From contig NZ_OMPE01000009.1 in assembly GCF_900312815.1 (NCBI RefSeq), positions 186,001-250,000 on the forward strand: 64,000 nt of DNA, written 5' to 3'. Source of the stretch: Aquimarina sp. AU474 (lineage in GTDB: Bacteria > Bacteroidota > Bacteroidia > Flavobacteriales > Flavobacteriaceae). The notes under the pieces were generated by a model. It searched no databases. It worked only from the letters and a program-made list of their open reading frames with translations, and was not told the DNA's origin. A program made the position numbers and the translations under genes. Of this stretch, positions 1 to 8,560 are shown piece after piece (the first letter of the stretch is position 1; every line of letters starts with the position of its first letter).

Positions 1-1
1 G

Positions 2-40
2 GCAGAAGTAGCAGAAGATGCAAAGCAAGAGGAAGAATAA
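2..40 (+). CDS. rpsB: 30S ribosomal protein S2, C-terminal tail (partial)
   Basis: Only the last 12 codons and the TAA stop at 38-40 are inside the window; they read AEVAEDAKQEEE. An acidic, low-complexity C-terminal tail directly upstream of tsf is what flavobacterial S2 proteins normally show, and rpsB-tsf adjacency is nearly universal in bacteria. The identification rests on this position and the tail composition, since no conserved S2 domain is visible here. Confidence 0.7.
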   Translation, partial: AEVAEDAKQEEE

Positions 41-135
41 ACAGATTGACTGTTTACCAATCTTTAGAGATTAAGTTTTAGTTTTTTAAAGCGAAGCTTA
101 ACTTTAATATAAAATAGACGAGTCGTTTGGTTCTT

Positions 136-143
136 TACTTTTG
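136..143 (+). promoter_or_regulatory. Candidate -7 box upstream of tsf
   Basis: TACTTTTG matches the Bacteroidota sigma-A -7 consensus TAnnTTTG and lies 56 bases before the tsf ATG. No clear -33 TTG was found at the expected distance, so this is a possible internal promoter within the rpsB-tsf unit. Confidence 0.4.
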
Positions 144-199
144 TAGTATGAATTAAGCGACTTGTTTTTTTAAACAAAACATTAAAATATTTAAACGAC

Positions 200-1165
200 A
201 TGGTAAAGATTACCGCTGCAGAAGTAAACAAATTAAGAAAAGCAACAGGTGCAGGAATGATGGACTGCAAAAAAGCACTTGTAGAAGCCGAAGGTGATTT
301 CGACAAAGCAATAGATGTATTACGTAAAAAAGGGCAAAAAGTAGCTGCTAAGAGAGCAGATCGTGAGTCTTCTGAGGGAGCTGCTATTGCAAAAATAAAT
401 GCAGATAATACTGCAGGCGTATCTATCGTTCTTGGTTGTGAAACAGACTTTGTTGGTAAAAACGAGAGCTTTGTTGCCTTAGCAAATCAATTAGCGGATC
501 TTGCATTAAACTATTCTTCTAAAGAAGAGTTTTTATCCGCAGATTTTGGAGGAATGACTGTTGCTGAAAAACTAGTTGAGCAAACCGGTGTAATTGGTGA
601 AAAATTAGAAATCAATGCATTTTCTAAGCTTGAAGCTCCTTACGTTGGTTCATATGTACACATAAATAAAATTGCTGCACTTGTTGGGTTATCTTCAAAA
701 ACAGATAAAGCTGATGTATTAGCAAAAGACCTAGCTATGCAGATTGCTTCTATGGGAGCTACTACACTTTCTTACAAAGATTTTGATCCAGCTTATGTTG
801 CTTCAGAAACTGAAGCAAGGATTGCTGTAATCGAAAAAGACAATGAAGAATTAGGTCGTTTGGGTAAGACACTTAAAAATGTACCTCAATACATTTCTAT
901 GTCTCAATTAACTCCTGAAGTTTTGGCAAAAGCTGAAGATGATGCAAAAGCAGAATTAAAAGCTGAAGGTAAACCTGAACAAATCTGGGATAGAATTCTT
1001 CCTGGAAAAATGGAGCGTTTTATTTCAGATAACACAACTCTTGATAAAGAGCAGTGTTTACTAGACCAGGACTTTATTAAAGATGAAAAAATTAATGTTT
1101 CAAAATATGTTGAATCATATGGAGACGTTAATGTAACAGATTTTAAAAGAGTAATGTTAGGTTAA
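200..1165 (+). CDS. tsf: Elongation factor Ts
   Basis: Nucleotide exchange factor for EF-Tu in the cytoplasm: it displaces GDP so EF-Tu can reload with GTP. The 321-residue protein opens with the UBA-like helical domain (LRKATGAGMMDCKKAL, about residues 12-27) and carries the signature TDFVGKNESF near residue 80, which belongs to the EF-Tu contact core. The length exceeds the roughly 280 residues of the E. coli protein because of a longer second half, as is usual in Flavobacteriia. The ATG at 200 starts exactly at the conserved N-terminus. It follows rpsB by 159 bases and ends before a hairpin terminator, so rpsB-tsf is one transcription unit, possibly with an extra promoter at 136-143. Confidence 0.97.
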   Translation: MVKITAAEVNKLRKATGAGMMDCKKALVEAEGDFDKAIDVLRKKGQKVAAKRADRESSEGAAIAKINADNTAGVSIVLGCETDFVGKNESFVALANQLADLALNYSSKEEFLSADFGGMTVAEKLVEQTGVIGEKLEINAFSKLEAPYVGSYVHINKIAALVGLSSKTDKADVLAKDLAMQIASMGATTLSYKDFDPAYVASETEARIAVIEKDNEELGRLGKTLKNVPQYISMSQLTPEVLAKAEDDAKAELKAEGKPEQIWDRILPGKMERFISDNTTLDKEQCLLDQDFIKDEKINVSKYVESYGDVNVTDFKRVMLG

Positions 1166-1204
1166 TTCCAAAACATAAACATATTCTTCGCCATATGCGA
1201 AAAT

Positions 1205-1239
1205 AAAAAAACCGCCTCCATAATGGAAGCGGTTTTTTT
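1205..1239 (+). terminator. Rho-independent terminator after tsf
   Basis: ACCGC-C-TCCA / TGGA-A-GCGGT forms a nine-pair stem with one mismatch and a three-base loop. It is flanked by an A run on the left and seven T on the right, and ends the rpsB-tsf unit. Confidence 0.88.
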
Positions 1240-1565
1240 CTTCTTCTTCATTTATTGAAATATTTTTTACAAGACCTTTTATATTATAAAATCTTAAATT
1301 TCCCTAAGATCTTATCCCCCATTATTAAAGATCAACCCCCATTGATCTAAAATTAAAGACCTATAACAAAAAATATTTCTCATCCCCAGCACTTTTTTTT
1401 GTTTTCCTGAGGCAAACGTATAACATAATTCGAAGCCAATCAATACCTAGTACAGGGGAAAAAAACCCTTTTTTTGATTATCTACAGTAAACTTCAACAA
1501 TTCGCCATCAAAACGAAAAAAAACACCTTTATTTTCTAAAGTATTTTCTAAATTAAGAATATCCC
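1240..1565. other. Intergenic leader of pyrH, no gene seen
   Basis: About 325 bases with no convincing reading frame. It contains two direct copies of CCCCCATT (1316-1323 and 1336-1343), the second inside an inverted repeat AGATCAA/TTGATCT (1329-1348). It also has a GGGG-A7-CCC-T7 element at 1455-1475. These are possible regulatory sites for pyrH, but no factor can be named. Confidence 0.4.
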
Positions 1566-1573
1566 TATATTTG
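1566..1573 (+). promoter_or_regulatory. -7 promoter box of pyrH-frr
   Basis: TATATTTG is a full match to TAnnTTTG and ends 20 bases before the pyrH ATG, the same short distance seen for several other genes in the window. No well-placed -33 TTG is visible. Confidence 0.6.
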
Positions 1574-1593
1574 CACCACAGTTCAAAATCGCA

Positions 1594-2301
1594 ATGAAAT
1601 ACAAAAGAATATTACTTAAACTATCTGGAGAAGCCCTTATGGGTGATCGCCAATACGGTATAGACCCAAAAAGGCTAGCCGAATATGCAAATGAAATCAA
1701 ACAAATTACAGAAAAAGGAGTCCAAGTAGCTATTGTTATTGGTGGAGGTAATATTTTTAGAGGTGTAGCCGGAGCCAGCAAAGGAATGGATAGAGTTCAA
1801 GCAGACCACATGGGTATGCTCGCAACTGTAATTAATGGTTTAGCATTACAAAGTGCTCTAGAGGATTCTGAGATCCCTACAAGGTTACAATCGGCAGTGA
1901 AAATTAATGAAGTAGCCGAACCCTTTATAAGGAGAAGAGCTTTACGTCATCTTGAGAAGGGTCGTGTTGTTATTTTTGGTGGAGGAACCGGAAATCCGTA
2001 TTTTACAACAGATTCTGCCGCAGTACTTAGAGCTATTGAGATTAATGCCGATGTTATTTTAAAAGGAACTAGAGTGGATGGAATTTACACATCCGATCCC
2101 GAAAAAAACGCAGATGCTACTAAATTTGATTTTATATCATTTGATGATGTATTGCGTAAAGGATTAAAAGTAATGGATACCACAGCGTTTACATTAAGTC
2201 AAGAAAATGAGTTACCAATAGTAGTTTTTGATATGAACAAAGCCGGAAACCTTTTAAAAGTAGTTTCTGGAGAATCAATAGGTACTCAAGTAAACCTTTA
2301 A
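1594..2301 (+). CDS. pyrH: Uridylate kinase (UMP kinase)
   Basis: Phosphorylates UMP to UDP with ATP, feeding pyrimidine nucleotide synthesis; a hexameric enzyme of the amino acid kinase fold. The 235-residue protein has the family start [12 protein letters not shown], the glycine-rich loop [10 protein letters not shown] near residue 50, the UMP-binding [14 protein letters not shown] near residue 130 and DGIYTSDP near residue 160. The length equals the bacterial norm. The ATG at 1594 lies 20 bases after a TAnnTTTG box. frr follows after 46 bases, and pyrH-frr forms one unit ending at the hairpin at 2941. Confidence 0.97.
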   Translation: MKYKRILLKLSGEALMGDRQYGIDPKRLAEYANEIKQITEKGVQVAIVIGGGNIFRGVAGASKGMDRVQADHMGMLATVINGLALQSALEDSEIPTRLQSAVKINEVAEPFIRRRALRHLEKGRVVIFGGGTGNPYFTTDSAAVLRAIEINADVILKGTRVDGIYTSDPEKNADATKFDFISFDDVLRKGLKVMDTTAFTLSQENELPIVVFDMNKAGNLLKVVSGESIGTQVNL

Positions 2302-2347
2302 TCATATTGGCTTATTTTTTGATTAGTCAAAAGAAAAGAATTAAACA

Positions 2348-2911
2348 ATGAACGAAGAAATAAATTTTATTCTGGATTCTACTAAAGAATCTATGCAGGC
2401 TGCCATAGGGCATTTAGAAAAAAAATTACTTAACATTAGAGCTGGTAAAGCTTCACCAGCAATGTTAGGGGGCGTAATGGTAGAATATTACGGTTCTCCA
2501 ACACCATTAAATCAGGTAGGAAACGTAAGTACACCAGACGCAAGAACTATTTCAATACAGCCTTTTGAAAAGTCTTTAATTCCCGAAATTGAAAAAGGTA
2601 TTATGGTTGCCAATCTCGGTTTTAATCCAATGAACAATGGAGAAAGTGTTATTATCAATGTGCCGCCGTTAACAGAAGAGCGCCGTAAAGATCTGGCAAA
2701 ACAAGCCAAAGCGGAAGCAGAAGATTCTAAAGTTGGTGTACGAAATGATCGTAAAAATGCGAATAACGAAATCAAAAAATTAGAAAAAGATGGTTTATCT
2801 GAAGACATGGCCAAAAATACGGAGTTAGATGTCCAAGAAATGACCAATATCTATATTAAAAAGATTGATGAAATGCTTGCAAACAAAGAGACAGAAATCA
2901 TGACAGTTTAA
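2348..2911 (+). CDS. frr: Ribosome recycling factor
   Basis: Works with EF-G to split the post-termination ribosome. The 187-residue protein is almost entirely the tRNA-mimicking two-domain fold: the long helical domain contains the motifs LNIRAGKASP (near 28-37) and LTEERRKDLAKQAK (near 112-125), and residues about 30-105 carry the small beta domain with YYGSPTPLNQVGNVS. The length matches the family. It follows pyrH by 46 bases, a pairing conserved in most bacteria, and precedes a strong terminator. Confidence 0.97.
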   Translation: MNEEINFILDSTKESMQAAIGHLEKKLLNIRAGKASPAMLGGVMVEYYGSPTPLNQVGNVSTPDARTISIQPFEKSLIPEIEKGIMVANLGFNPMNNGESVIINVPPLTEERRKDLAKQAKAEAEDSKVGVRNDRKNANNEIKKLEKDGLSEDMAKNTELDVQEMTNIYIKKIDEMLANKETEIMTV

Positions 2912-2940
2912 ATCTCTTAAGCTATCCATAATAATATCTT

Positions 2941-2970
2941 AAAGCGTTTTCTAATTGGAAACGCTTTTTT
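2941..2970 (+). terminator. Rho-independent terminator after frr
   Basis: Perfect inverted repeat AAGCGTTT / AAACGCTT with a nine-base loop, followed by a T run. A TTG start at 2955 for the next gene would lie inside this hairpin, which argues for the later ATG at 3003. Confidence 0.88.
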
Positions 2971-3002
2971 GTATCTTCGTCTTTTTGAACGTCGTCGGTA
3001 TA

Positions 3003-5444
3003 ATGCGAAACAAATTTTTTTGTTTATTTCTTTTTTTACACTTTGTCACTATAGCTCAAATTAGCATTAGAGGTGTTATTATTGATGAAACGACCAATCA
3101 ACCTCTTCCTTTTGCTACCATTAAAACGGATGAATTATCATATGCACTAACATCTGTTGATGGTGAGTTTATTATACGCTGTAAAACTTCTCCTGCAAAT
3201 CTTACTATAAATTATCTAGGGTACCAATCCAAAACAATTGTAGTTCACGCCAAAGATAAAGGGAAAATCACAATTAAATTAAGCCCTGAAGAAGAGAGTC
3301 TTGATACTGTTAAAGTAGACAGCAAAGAGAATGTAGCTTCAAAAATAATACGAGAGGCTATACAACGAAAAAGGAAAAATGACCCAAAAAGATCATTAAA
3401 AAGCTATTCTTACAAAAGTTACAATAAATTTAAAATCACCGAAGACAATCAGGCTAAATTAAGCACTCAAGATACCACCAGCACCGATATAGAACGAATA
3501 TTTAACGATGCACATTCATTTTTATCTGAAAAAATAAGTGGCCATAAGTTCAATCAAGGTATAGAAGAAAAAGAGACCGTTTTGGCTACCCGAATGACTG
3601 GTTTTGAAGAACCAGTTTACAACGTTTTAGGCATCAAAGTACAGTCCAACTCTTTATACAACGAAGATTATACAATATTTAATGATAAATTTATTGGACC
3701 ATTATCCAATAGAGCACTCAGAAATTATTATTACAAAATACTAACTACAACACAGGATAAACGACCCGCTTTTGTTATTCTTTTTCAACCAAGAAAGTCA
3801 AAAAAGTATGCAAGTCTTGAAGGTGTGCTTTATATCGACATAAAAACTTTAGCCGTACAAAAAGCAGTTATTGAACTTAGAGGAGAGCTTAATGTTATGG
3901 CCAAACATGATTTCGAGCATTTCTCAAAAGAGAATATTTGGTTTCCAAAAAGCCAAGAAATCACTATACGTCCTGGAAATGGTCGTCAAAAAGTAAATCT
4001 CTTTGGCGGTAAGATATCTGTAGGTAGGCTCGGCATCGACCAAAAAAGTTTTACGGGAAATAATGATTTCTTGATATCTAAAACTGATTTGTTTGAAATC
4101 ACATTGAACAATGTACCGCAAATAAAACAAAATCAACCAGCGATAAAAATTGATCCCGAAGCTAATCATAGAACCGAAGCATATTGGAGTCAATATCGTA
4201 CCAGTGCGATCACTGAAAAAGATTTAAATTCATTCCCAATTGTTGACAGTATTGTAAAAGCTCAAAACATTAAACGTAGAATTAATGTTATTCAAAGTTT
4301 TAATATTGGATACTACCCTGTTGGCTTTTTTGATTTTGACCTCACCTATCCTATAAAATACAACAACTTTGAAGGGTTAAGACTTGGATTGGGAGGGTTA
4401 ACTAACTCTAAGTTTTCTAATCGATTTAGAGTAGAAGGATATTTGGTTTATGGATTCAGAGATTCAAAATCCAAATTTGGTGTTGGCGGCGGCGTTATGG
4501 TCGATAAAAATTCGAGTTCGTGGTTTAACGTTAACTATACCGATGACATTAAAGAAGTTGGTAGTTTTCTTTACCTCACTGATAGAAGGGTATATTCTTT
4601 ATTCGAACCAAGATTAGTAAATATCGACTTTTATTACAAACATAGAACCTGGAGTACTAGCTTACAACACCAGATCTCTCCCAAACTCCTCTCTGAAACT
4701 CAATTATCAGCGAGTAGTATTAATCAAACCGGTGGATATCAATTTTTAAACAATAACGAATTGTTTTCTGCATATAAAACTGCAGAAGCTACATTAGCAT
4801 TACGATGGAGTCCATTTAGCAAGTTTTTAAAAACACCTAATGGTCTTAAAGAAATATATGATGGCTACCCAAAAATCACTGCCCAATATACTCAAGGGTT
4901 TAAAGGGGTTTTTGACAGCAATTTTAGCTATAGCAAAATTGGTGTTAAGGCCGAGTATGTGATTACTCGGATCAATCAATCTCGTACCAGTTTTTTATTA
5001 GAGGCTGACATTGCGAACGGAGACGTTCCATTAACACACTTATATCACGCTTATCCTAATGCTCCAACAAAAGAAACTGTATTACAACGGTTCTCTGTTG
5101 CCGGCAGAAGAACTTTTGAAACTATGTTTTTTGGAGAATTTTTTAGTGATAGATTAGCTACTCTACAAATAAAACACAGAATCGAACCTGTTAAAATAAC
5201 CAGTTGGTTTAAACCAGAAGTAGTATTTATTACTAGGTATGCTATAGGTGATGTTAGTAATATTGAAAATCACCAAGGTGTTACATTTACCTCTTTGCAG
5301 GATCTCTATCAAGAATCGGGTTTTGAAATCAATAAATTATTTGCTGGTTTTGGATTAAGTTTTGCCTATCGATATGGAGCATATCACCTCCCCCGATTTG
5401 AGGATAATATCTCCTTCAAATTTACTTTCTATCTAAAACTTTAA
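3003..5444 (+). CDS. DUF5686 outer-membrane protein with CarboxypepD_reg-like domain
   Basis: The product has 813 residues from the ATG at 3003. The first 20 residues (FFCLFLFLHFVTIAQ) are a signal peptide ending at A-Q. Next comes a carboxypeptidase-regulatory-like beta-sandwich (GVIIDETTNQPLPFATI to LGYQSKTIVV, about residues 22-90), as in TonB-dependent receptors and related outer-membrane proteins. The remainder matches the DUF5686 family: a soluble part with PRKSKKYASLEGVLYID, then about 400 residues of alternating aromatic strands ending FKFTFYLKL, typical of a C-terminal outer-membrane barrel. The family function is unknown. The frame can be opened at a TTG (2955), but that lies within the frr terminator. 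Confidence 0.88.
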   Translation: MRNKFFCLFLFLHFVTIAQISIRGVIIDETTNQPLPFATIKTDELSYALTSVDGEFIIRCKTSPANLTINYLGYQSKTIVVHAKDKGKITIKLSPEEESLDTVKVDSKENVASKIIREAIQRKRKNDPKRSLKSYSYKSYNKFKITEDNQAKLSTQDTTSTDIERIFNDAHSFLSEKISGHKFNQGIEEKETVLATRMTGFEEPVYNVLGIKVQSNSLYNEDYTIFNDKFIGPLSNRALRNYYYKILTTTQDKRPAFVILFQPRKSKKYASLEGVLYIDIKTLAVQKAVIELRGELNVMAKHDFEHFSKENIWFPKSQEITIRPGNGRQKVNLFGGKISVGRLGIDQKSFTGNNDFLISKTDLFEITLNNVPQIKQNQPAIKIDPEANHRTEAYWSQYRTSAITEKDLNSFPIVDSIVKAQNIKRRINVIQSFNIGYYPVGFFDFDLTYPIKYNNFEGLRLGLGGLTNSKFSNRFRVEGYLVYGFRDSKSKFGVGGGVMVDKNSSSWFNVNYTDDIKEVGSFLYLTDRRVYSLFEPRLVNIDFYYKHRTWSTSLQHQISPKLLSETQLSASSINQTGGYQFLNNNELFSAYKTAEATLALRWSPFSKFLKTPNGLKEIYDGYPKITAQYTQGFKGVFDSNFSYSKIGVKAEYVITRINQSRTSFLLEADIANGDVPLTHLYHAYPNAPTKETVLQRFSVAGRRTFETMFFGEFFSDRLATLQIKHRIEPVKITSWFKPEVVFITRYAIGDVSNIENHQGVTFTSLQDLYQESGFEINKLFAGFGLSFAYRYGAYHLPRFEDNISFKFTFYLKL

Positions 5445-5505
5445 TGCTTTTAAGAATAAAAAATTTTCTTTCGGTTAATTCGTAAATAATAAACCTCCAA
5501 ATCCT

Positions 5506-5513
5506 TACATTTG
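5506..5513 (+). promoter_or_regulatory. -7 promoter box of the MMPL exporter gene
   Basis: TACATTTG matches TAnnTTTG perfectly and ends 18 bases before the ATG at 5532. A TTG that would extend the gene to 5511 overlaps this box, so the ATG is preferred. Confidence 0.6.
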
Positions 5514-5531
5514 CAATTGGAAAATAAAGGA

Positions 5532-7937
5532 ATGGCAAAATTATTCAGTTTCGGGTTTTGGAATGCACTGGCTGGAATTATACTTCGTAATAGAGCAGCA
5601 ATATTTATAGTAATAATTGGTATTACAGTTTTTCTGGGATTTCAATGGAAAAACATGAGGTTTTCATACACTGAAGCCAATCTATTACCAGATGATCATG
5701 AGGTAAATATAGAATATCAAAAGTTTCTAGATAAATTTGGAGAAGAAGGGAACCTTATTGTTATGGCAATACAAGATAGTTCTCTATTTACTCCAAAAAA
5801 ACTAAAAGCCTGGAATGATTTTAATGACTCTTTTAAAAATTATAATGAGATAGAACTTGTTATTTCTCTTGGAGATCTTAAAAAACTTAATAAAGAGGAT
5901 AACCCTCCTCGCTTTGAAATGGTTCCGTTTATAAATGATTCTGTGTACACAGAAAAAAACGTTGCCAAATATCAATACGAATTGTTTAACAAACTTCCGT
6001 TTTACGAAGGATTGGTATACAGCAATAAATCACAAACAGTTCAAAGTGCACTATACCTAAAAAAGGATATTGTAAACACTCCTATTAGAAAAAAATTTAT
6101 TGAAGATGTTCTCCAACCAAAAGTTACGGCTTTTGAAGCAGAATATAATATGGATGTCAAAGTTTCTGGTATGCCCTATATCCGAACCATGAATTCTCAA
6201 AATATCATGGACGAGATTTTGATCTTCATTTTGGCAGCTCTAGTAGTTACATCTCTTATATTTTTCTTTTTCTTCAGATCCTTTAGAGCCACTTTCATCT
6301 CGATGACTGCCGTAATTATTGGTGTAATGTGGGCTTTTGGGTTTCTAGGTCTTTTAGAATATGAAATCACAGTACTTACTGCAATTATTCCCCCTTTGGT
6401 CATAGTTATAGGTATTCCTAATTGTATTTTTCTAATCAATAAATATCAACAGGAAATAAAAAAACATGGCAATAAAGCAAAATCTTTACAAAGAGTAATA
6501 ACCAAAGTTGGAAATGCAACATTGATGACCAACATTACTACGGCTGCGGGGTTTGCTACGTTTGCTTTAACAGAGAGTAAATTACTTAAGGAATTTGGTA
6601 TCGTTGCTTCTCTAAATATTGTAGCTCTATTTATACTTTGCTTACTAGTTATTACTATCATTTATAGTTATATGCCTCAACCCAAAGAAAGGCATTTAAA
6701 ACATTTAGGTAGGCGTTGGGTCGAGCGTTTGGTAGATTGGATGGAAGACATGGTAAAAACCAGAAGGGTAACCATCTATTTTTCGTCTGTTATTATTTTG
6801 ATAGCCAGCATTATTGGTATTTATACCATAAAAGTATCTGGAAGTTTATTAGAAGACATGCCAAAATCAGCTGGGTTTTTTCAAGACATACAGTTTTTTG
6901 AAGATGAATTTGATGGCATTATGCCACTAGAAATACTAATAGATACCAAACGTAAACAAGGAGTTTTAAAGTTAGCAACCTTAAAACGTATGGAAAAGCT
7001 TCAGGGACTAATTGCAGAAACTCCGGAGTTATCTAAACCTATTTCGATAGTTAGTTTAGTAAAGTATTCGAAACAGGCATTTTATAATGGTAATCCAAAA
7101 TATTATCAAATACCCACGAGCCAAGAAAGGAACTTTATTTTACCCTATGCCAAAAGTTTCGAATCCGAAGCTGGAGTTATGAAAAGCTATGTAGATTCTA
7201 CAGGTCAATATGCCAGAATCACAACTTTTATGAAAGATGTAGGGACCGAAGAAATGGAACGTATTGAAGCTTCTTTACTCCCTCAAATAGAAAAAATATT
7301 TCCGAAGGAACGTTATAATGTTTCATTTACCGGTAAAGCTCTCGTTTTTCAAAAAGGAACAAAATATCTAGTCTGGAATCTTATCTTTTCTTTAGGATTG
7401 GCGATATTTCTTATTGCCCTATTTATGGCTTGGATGTTTAGGTCTTTCAAAATGATCATAATTTCTTTAATACCTAACCTTTTACCTCTATTAATGACAG
7501 CAGGGTTAATGGGATTTTTGGGAGTACCCATAAAACCTTCAACAATATTAGTCTTTAGTATTGCCTTTGGGATCTCTGTAGATGATACCATTCATTTTCT
7601 GGCAAAATACAGGCAAGAATTAAAATCTAACCATTGGAGAATTAGAAAATCTGTTTTCGCTTCTTTAAGAGAAACAGGAGTAAGTATGTTTTATACTTCT
7701 ACTGTTTTGTTTTTTGGTTTTTCGGTATTTATGATATCAAGCTTTGGCGGTACCAAAGCTCTGGGAGGATTAGTATCAACAACCCTTCTTTTTGCAATGC
7801 TGGCTAATTTATTACTTCTACCGTCATTATTACTTTCTTTAGAACGTAGCATCGCAAACAAAAAAACGTTAAAAGAGCCTACCTTAAAAATCATTCCTAA
7901 CGAAGAAGAAATCGAAGCTTCTGAAGAGCAAGAGTAA
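5532..7937 (+). CDS. MMPL/RND-family exporter
   Basis: Inner-membrane transporter of the resistance-nodulation-division superfamily, closest to the MMPL/HAE3-like group that moves lipids or hydrophobic compounds with the proton gradient. The 801-residue protein shows the internal duplication of the family: TM1 near 15-35, a periplasmic domain (about 40-225), five TM segments (about 230-400), TM7 near 420, a second periplasmic domain (about 440-620) and a final TM bundle to about 780. Charged pore residues lie in segments such as FGISVDDTIHFLAKYRQEL near residue 685. The C-terminal tail is acidic. No periplasmic adaptor or TolC partner is adjacent, so the substrate cannot be inferred. It starts at the ATG 18 bases after a -7 box and ends before a hairpin at 7978. 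Confidence 0.88.
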   Translation: MAKLFSFGFWNALAGIILRNRAAIFIVIIGITVFLGFQWKNMRFSYTEANLLPDDHEVNIEYQKFLDKFGEEGNLIVMAIQDSSLFTPKKLKAWNDFNDSFKNYNEIELVISLGDLKKLNKEDNPPRFEMVPFINDSVYTEKNVAKYQYELFNKLPFYEGLVYSNKSQTVQSALYLKKDIVNTPIRKKFIEDVLQPKVTAFEAEYNMDVKVSGMPYIRTMNSQNIMDEILIFILAALVVTSLIFFFFFRSFRATFISMTAVIIGVMWAFGFLGLLEYEITVLTAIIPPLVIVIGIPNCIFLINKYQQEIKKHGNKAKSLQRVITKVGNATLMTNITTAAGFATFALTESKLLKEFGIVASLNIVALFILCLLVITIIYSYMPQPKERHLKHLGRRWVERLVDWMEDMVKTRRVTIYFSSVIILIASIIGIYTIKVSGSLLEDMPKSAGFFQDIQFFEDEFDGIMPLEILIDTKRKQGVLKLATLKRMEKLQGLIAETPELSKPISIVSLVKYSKQAFYNGNPKYYQIPTSQERNFILPYAKSFESEAGVMKSYVDSTGQYARITTFMKDVGTEEMERIEASLLPQIEKIFPKERYNVSFTGKALVFQKGTKYLVWNLIFSLGLAIFLIALFMAWMFRSFKMIIISLIPNLLPLLMTAGLMGFLGVPIKPSTILVFSIAFGISVDDTIHFLAKYRQELKSNHWRIRKSVFASLRETGVSMFYTSTVLFFGFSVFMISSFGGTKALGGLVSTTLLFAMLANLLLLPSLLLSLERSIANKKTLKEPTLKIIPNEEEIEASEEQE

Positions 7938-7971
7938 TCTAGCAATTATTTTACCTACATTTTAGAAAAAT

Positions 7972-7998
7972 AAAAAGCCCCGTTAGAAAACTAACGGG
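7972..7998 (+). terminator. Terminator hairpin after the MMPL gene
   Basis: CCCGTTAG-AAAA-CTAACGGG is a perfect eight-pair stem. The right flank is only weakly T-rich, whereas the left flank is A-rich. Confidence 0.6.
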
Positions 7999-8457
7999 AC
8001 TTCTGTAAGATAGATTACCCCAAAACCTATCGAACTAAACTTAACGTAAACACAATCGTCATAATTGCATATGCAAGATACTGTCCCTTTTTGTATTTTG
8101 AAATAGCACCATGGGGGGAAAAATCCCCTTTTTTGCAAAAAACGTCAAACTTTAACATTATTTAAACTTGTAAAATTCAACAAGAATATAATTAAACAAC
8201 TGATTAACAGTTTCTTATTACGTTATTTAAAATCTATTTAAACTTTATTTTTTTCTATAAAAAAACTTCAAAAAGGTAATTTTCACCCTAAAAAACTTCT
8301 TTTCATTCCGTTTATCATCTAATCGAGCTTTCAAAAAACGTCAGATATTTAAATTTTTAAATATTGATTTTTAATAATCAAAAAGGATACCAAACCATTT
8401 TGTAAGGAAAAATGGTTTTTGAATTCCTAAGATTACGCTCCAATCGGATTAAAAAAT
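7999..8457. other. Long asnS upstream region, no gene seen
   Basis: No plausible reading frame was found. Visible elements are a GGGGGG-AAAAAT-CCCC-T6 element at 8113-8134, then AAAAAACGTCAAA at 8137-8149 and a second copy AAAAAACGTCAGA at 8333-8345. A third copy of the latter sits at 11580-11593 in another long spacer. The region is unusually long for a housekeeping gene leader. Confidence 0.4.
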
Positions 8458-8465
8458 TATCTTTG
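8458..8465 (+). promoter_or_regulatory. Candidate -7 box upstream of asnS
   Basis: TATCTTTG matches TAnnTTTG, 95 bases before the asnS ATG, giving a leader of roughly 90 bases. No -33 box is obvious. Confidence 0.45.
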
Positions 8466-8560
8466 CTACCTCAAATTTTATTCATTGCAAGGTTTCCTGA
8501 TCTTAATACTTTGTAGAGAAATAAAATTATAACTTAATTATACAAGAAAATAGTATTATA

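Noticed and set aside
2955..3002. TTG-initiated extension of the DUF5686 protein
   Set aside because: It lies inside the frr terminator hairpin and precedes a normal signal peptide that begins at the ATG at 3003.
8113..8128. G runs considered as G-quadruplex-forming DNA
   Set aside because: Each element has only one G run per strand, so an intramolecular quadruplex is not possible.
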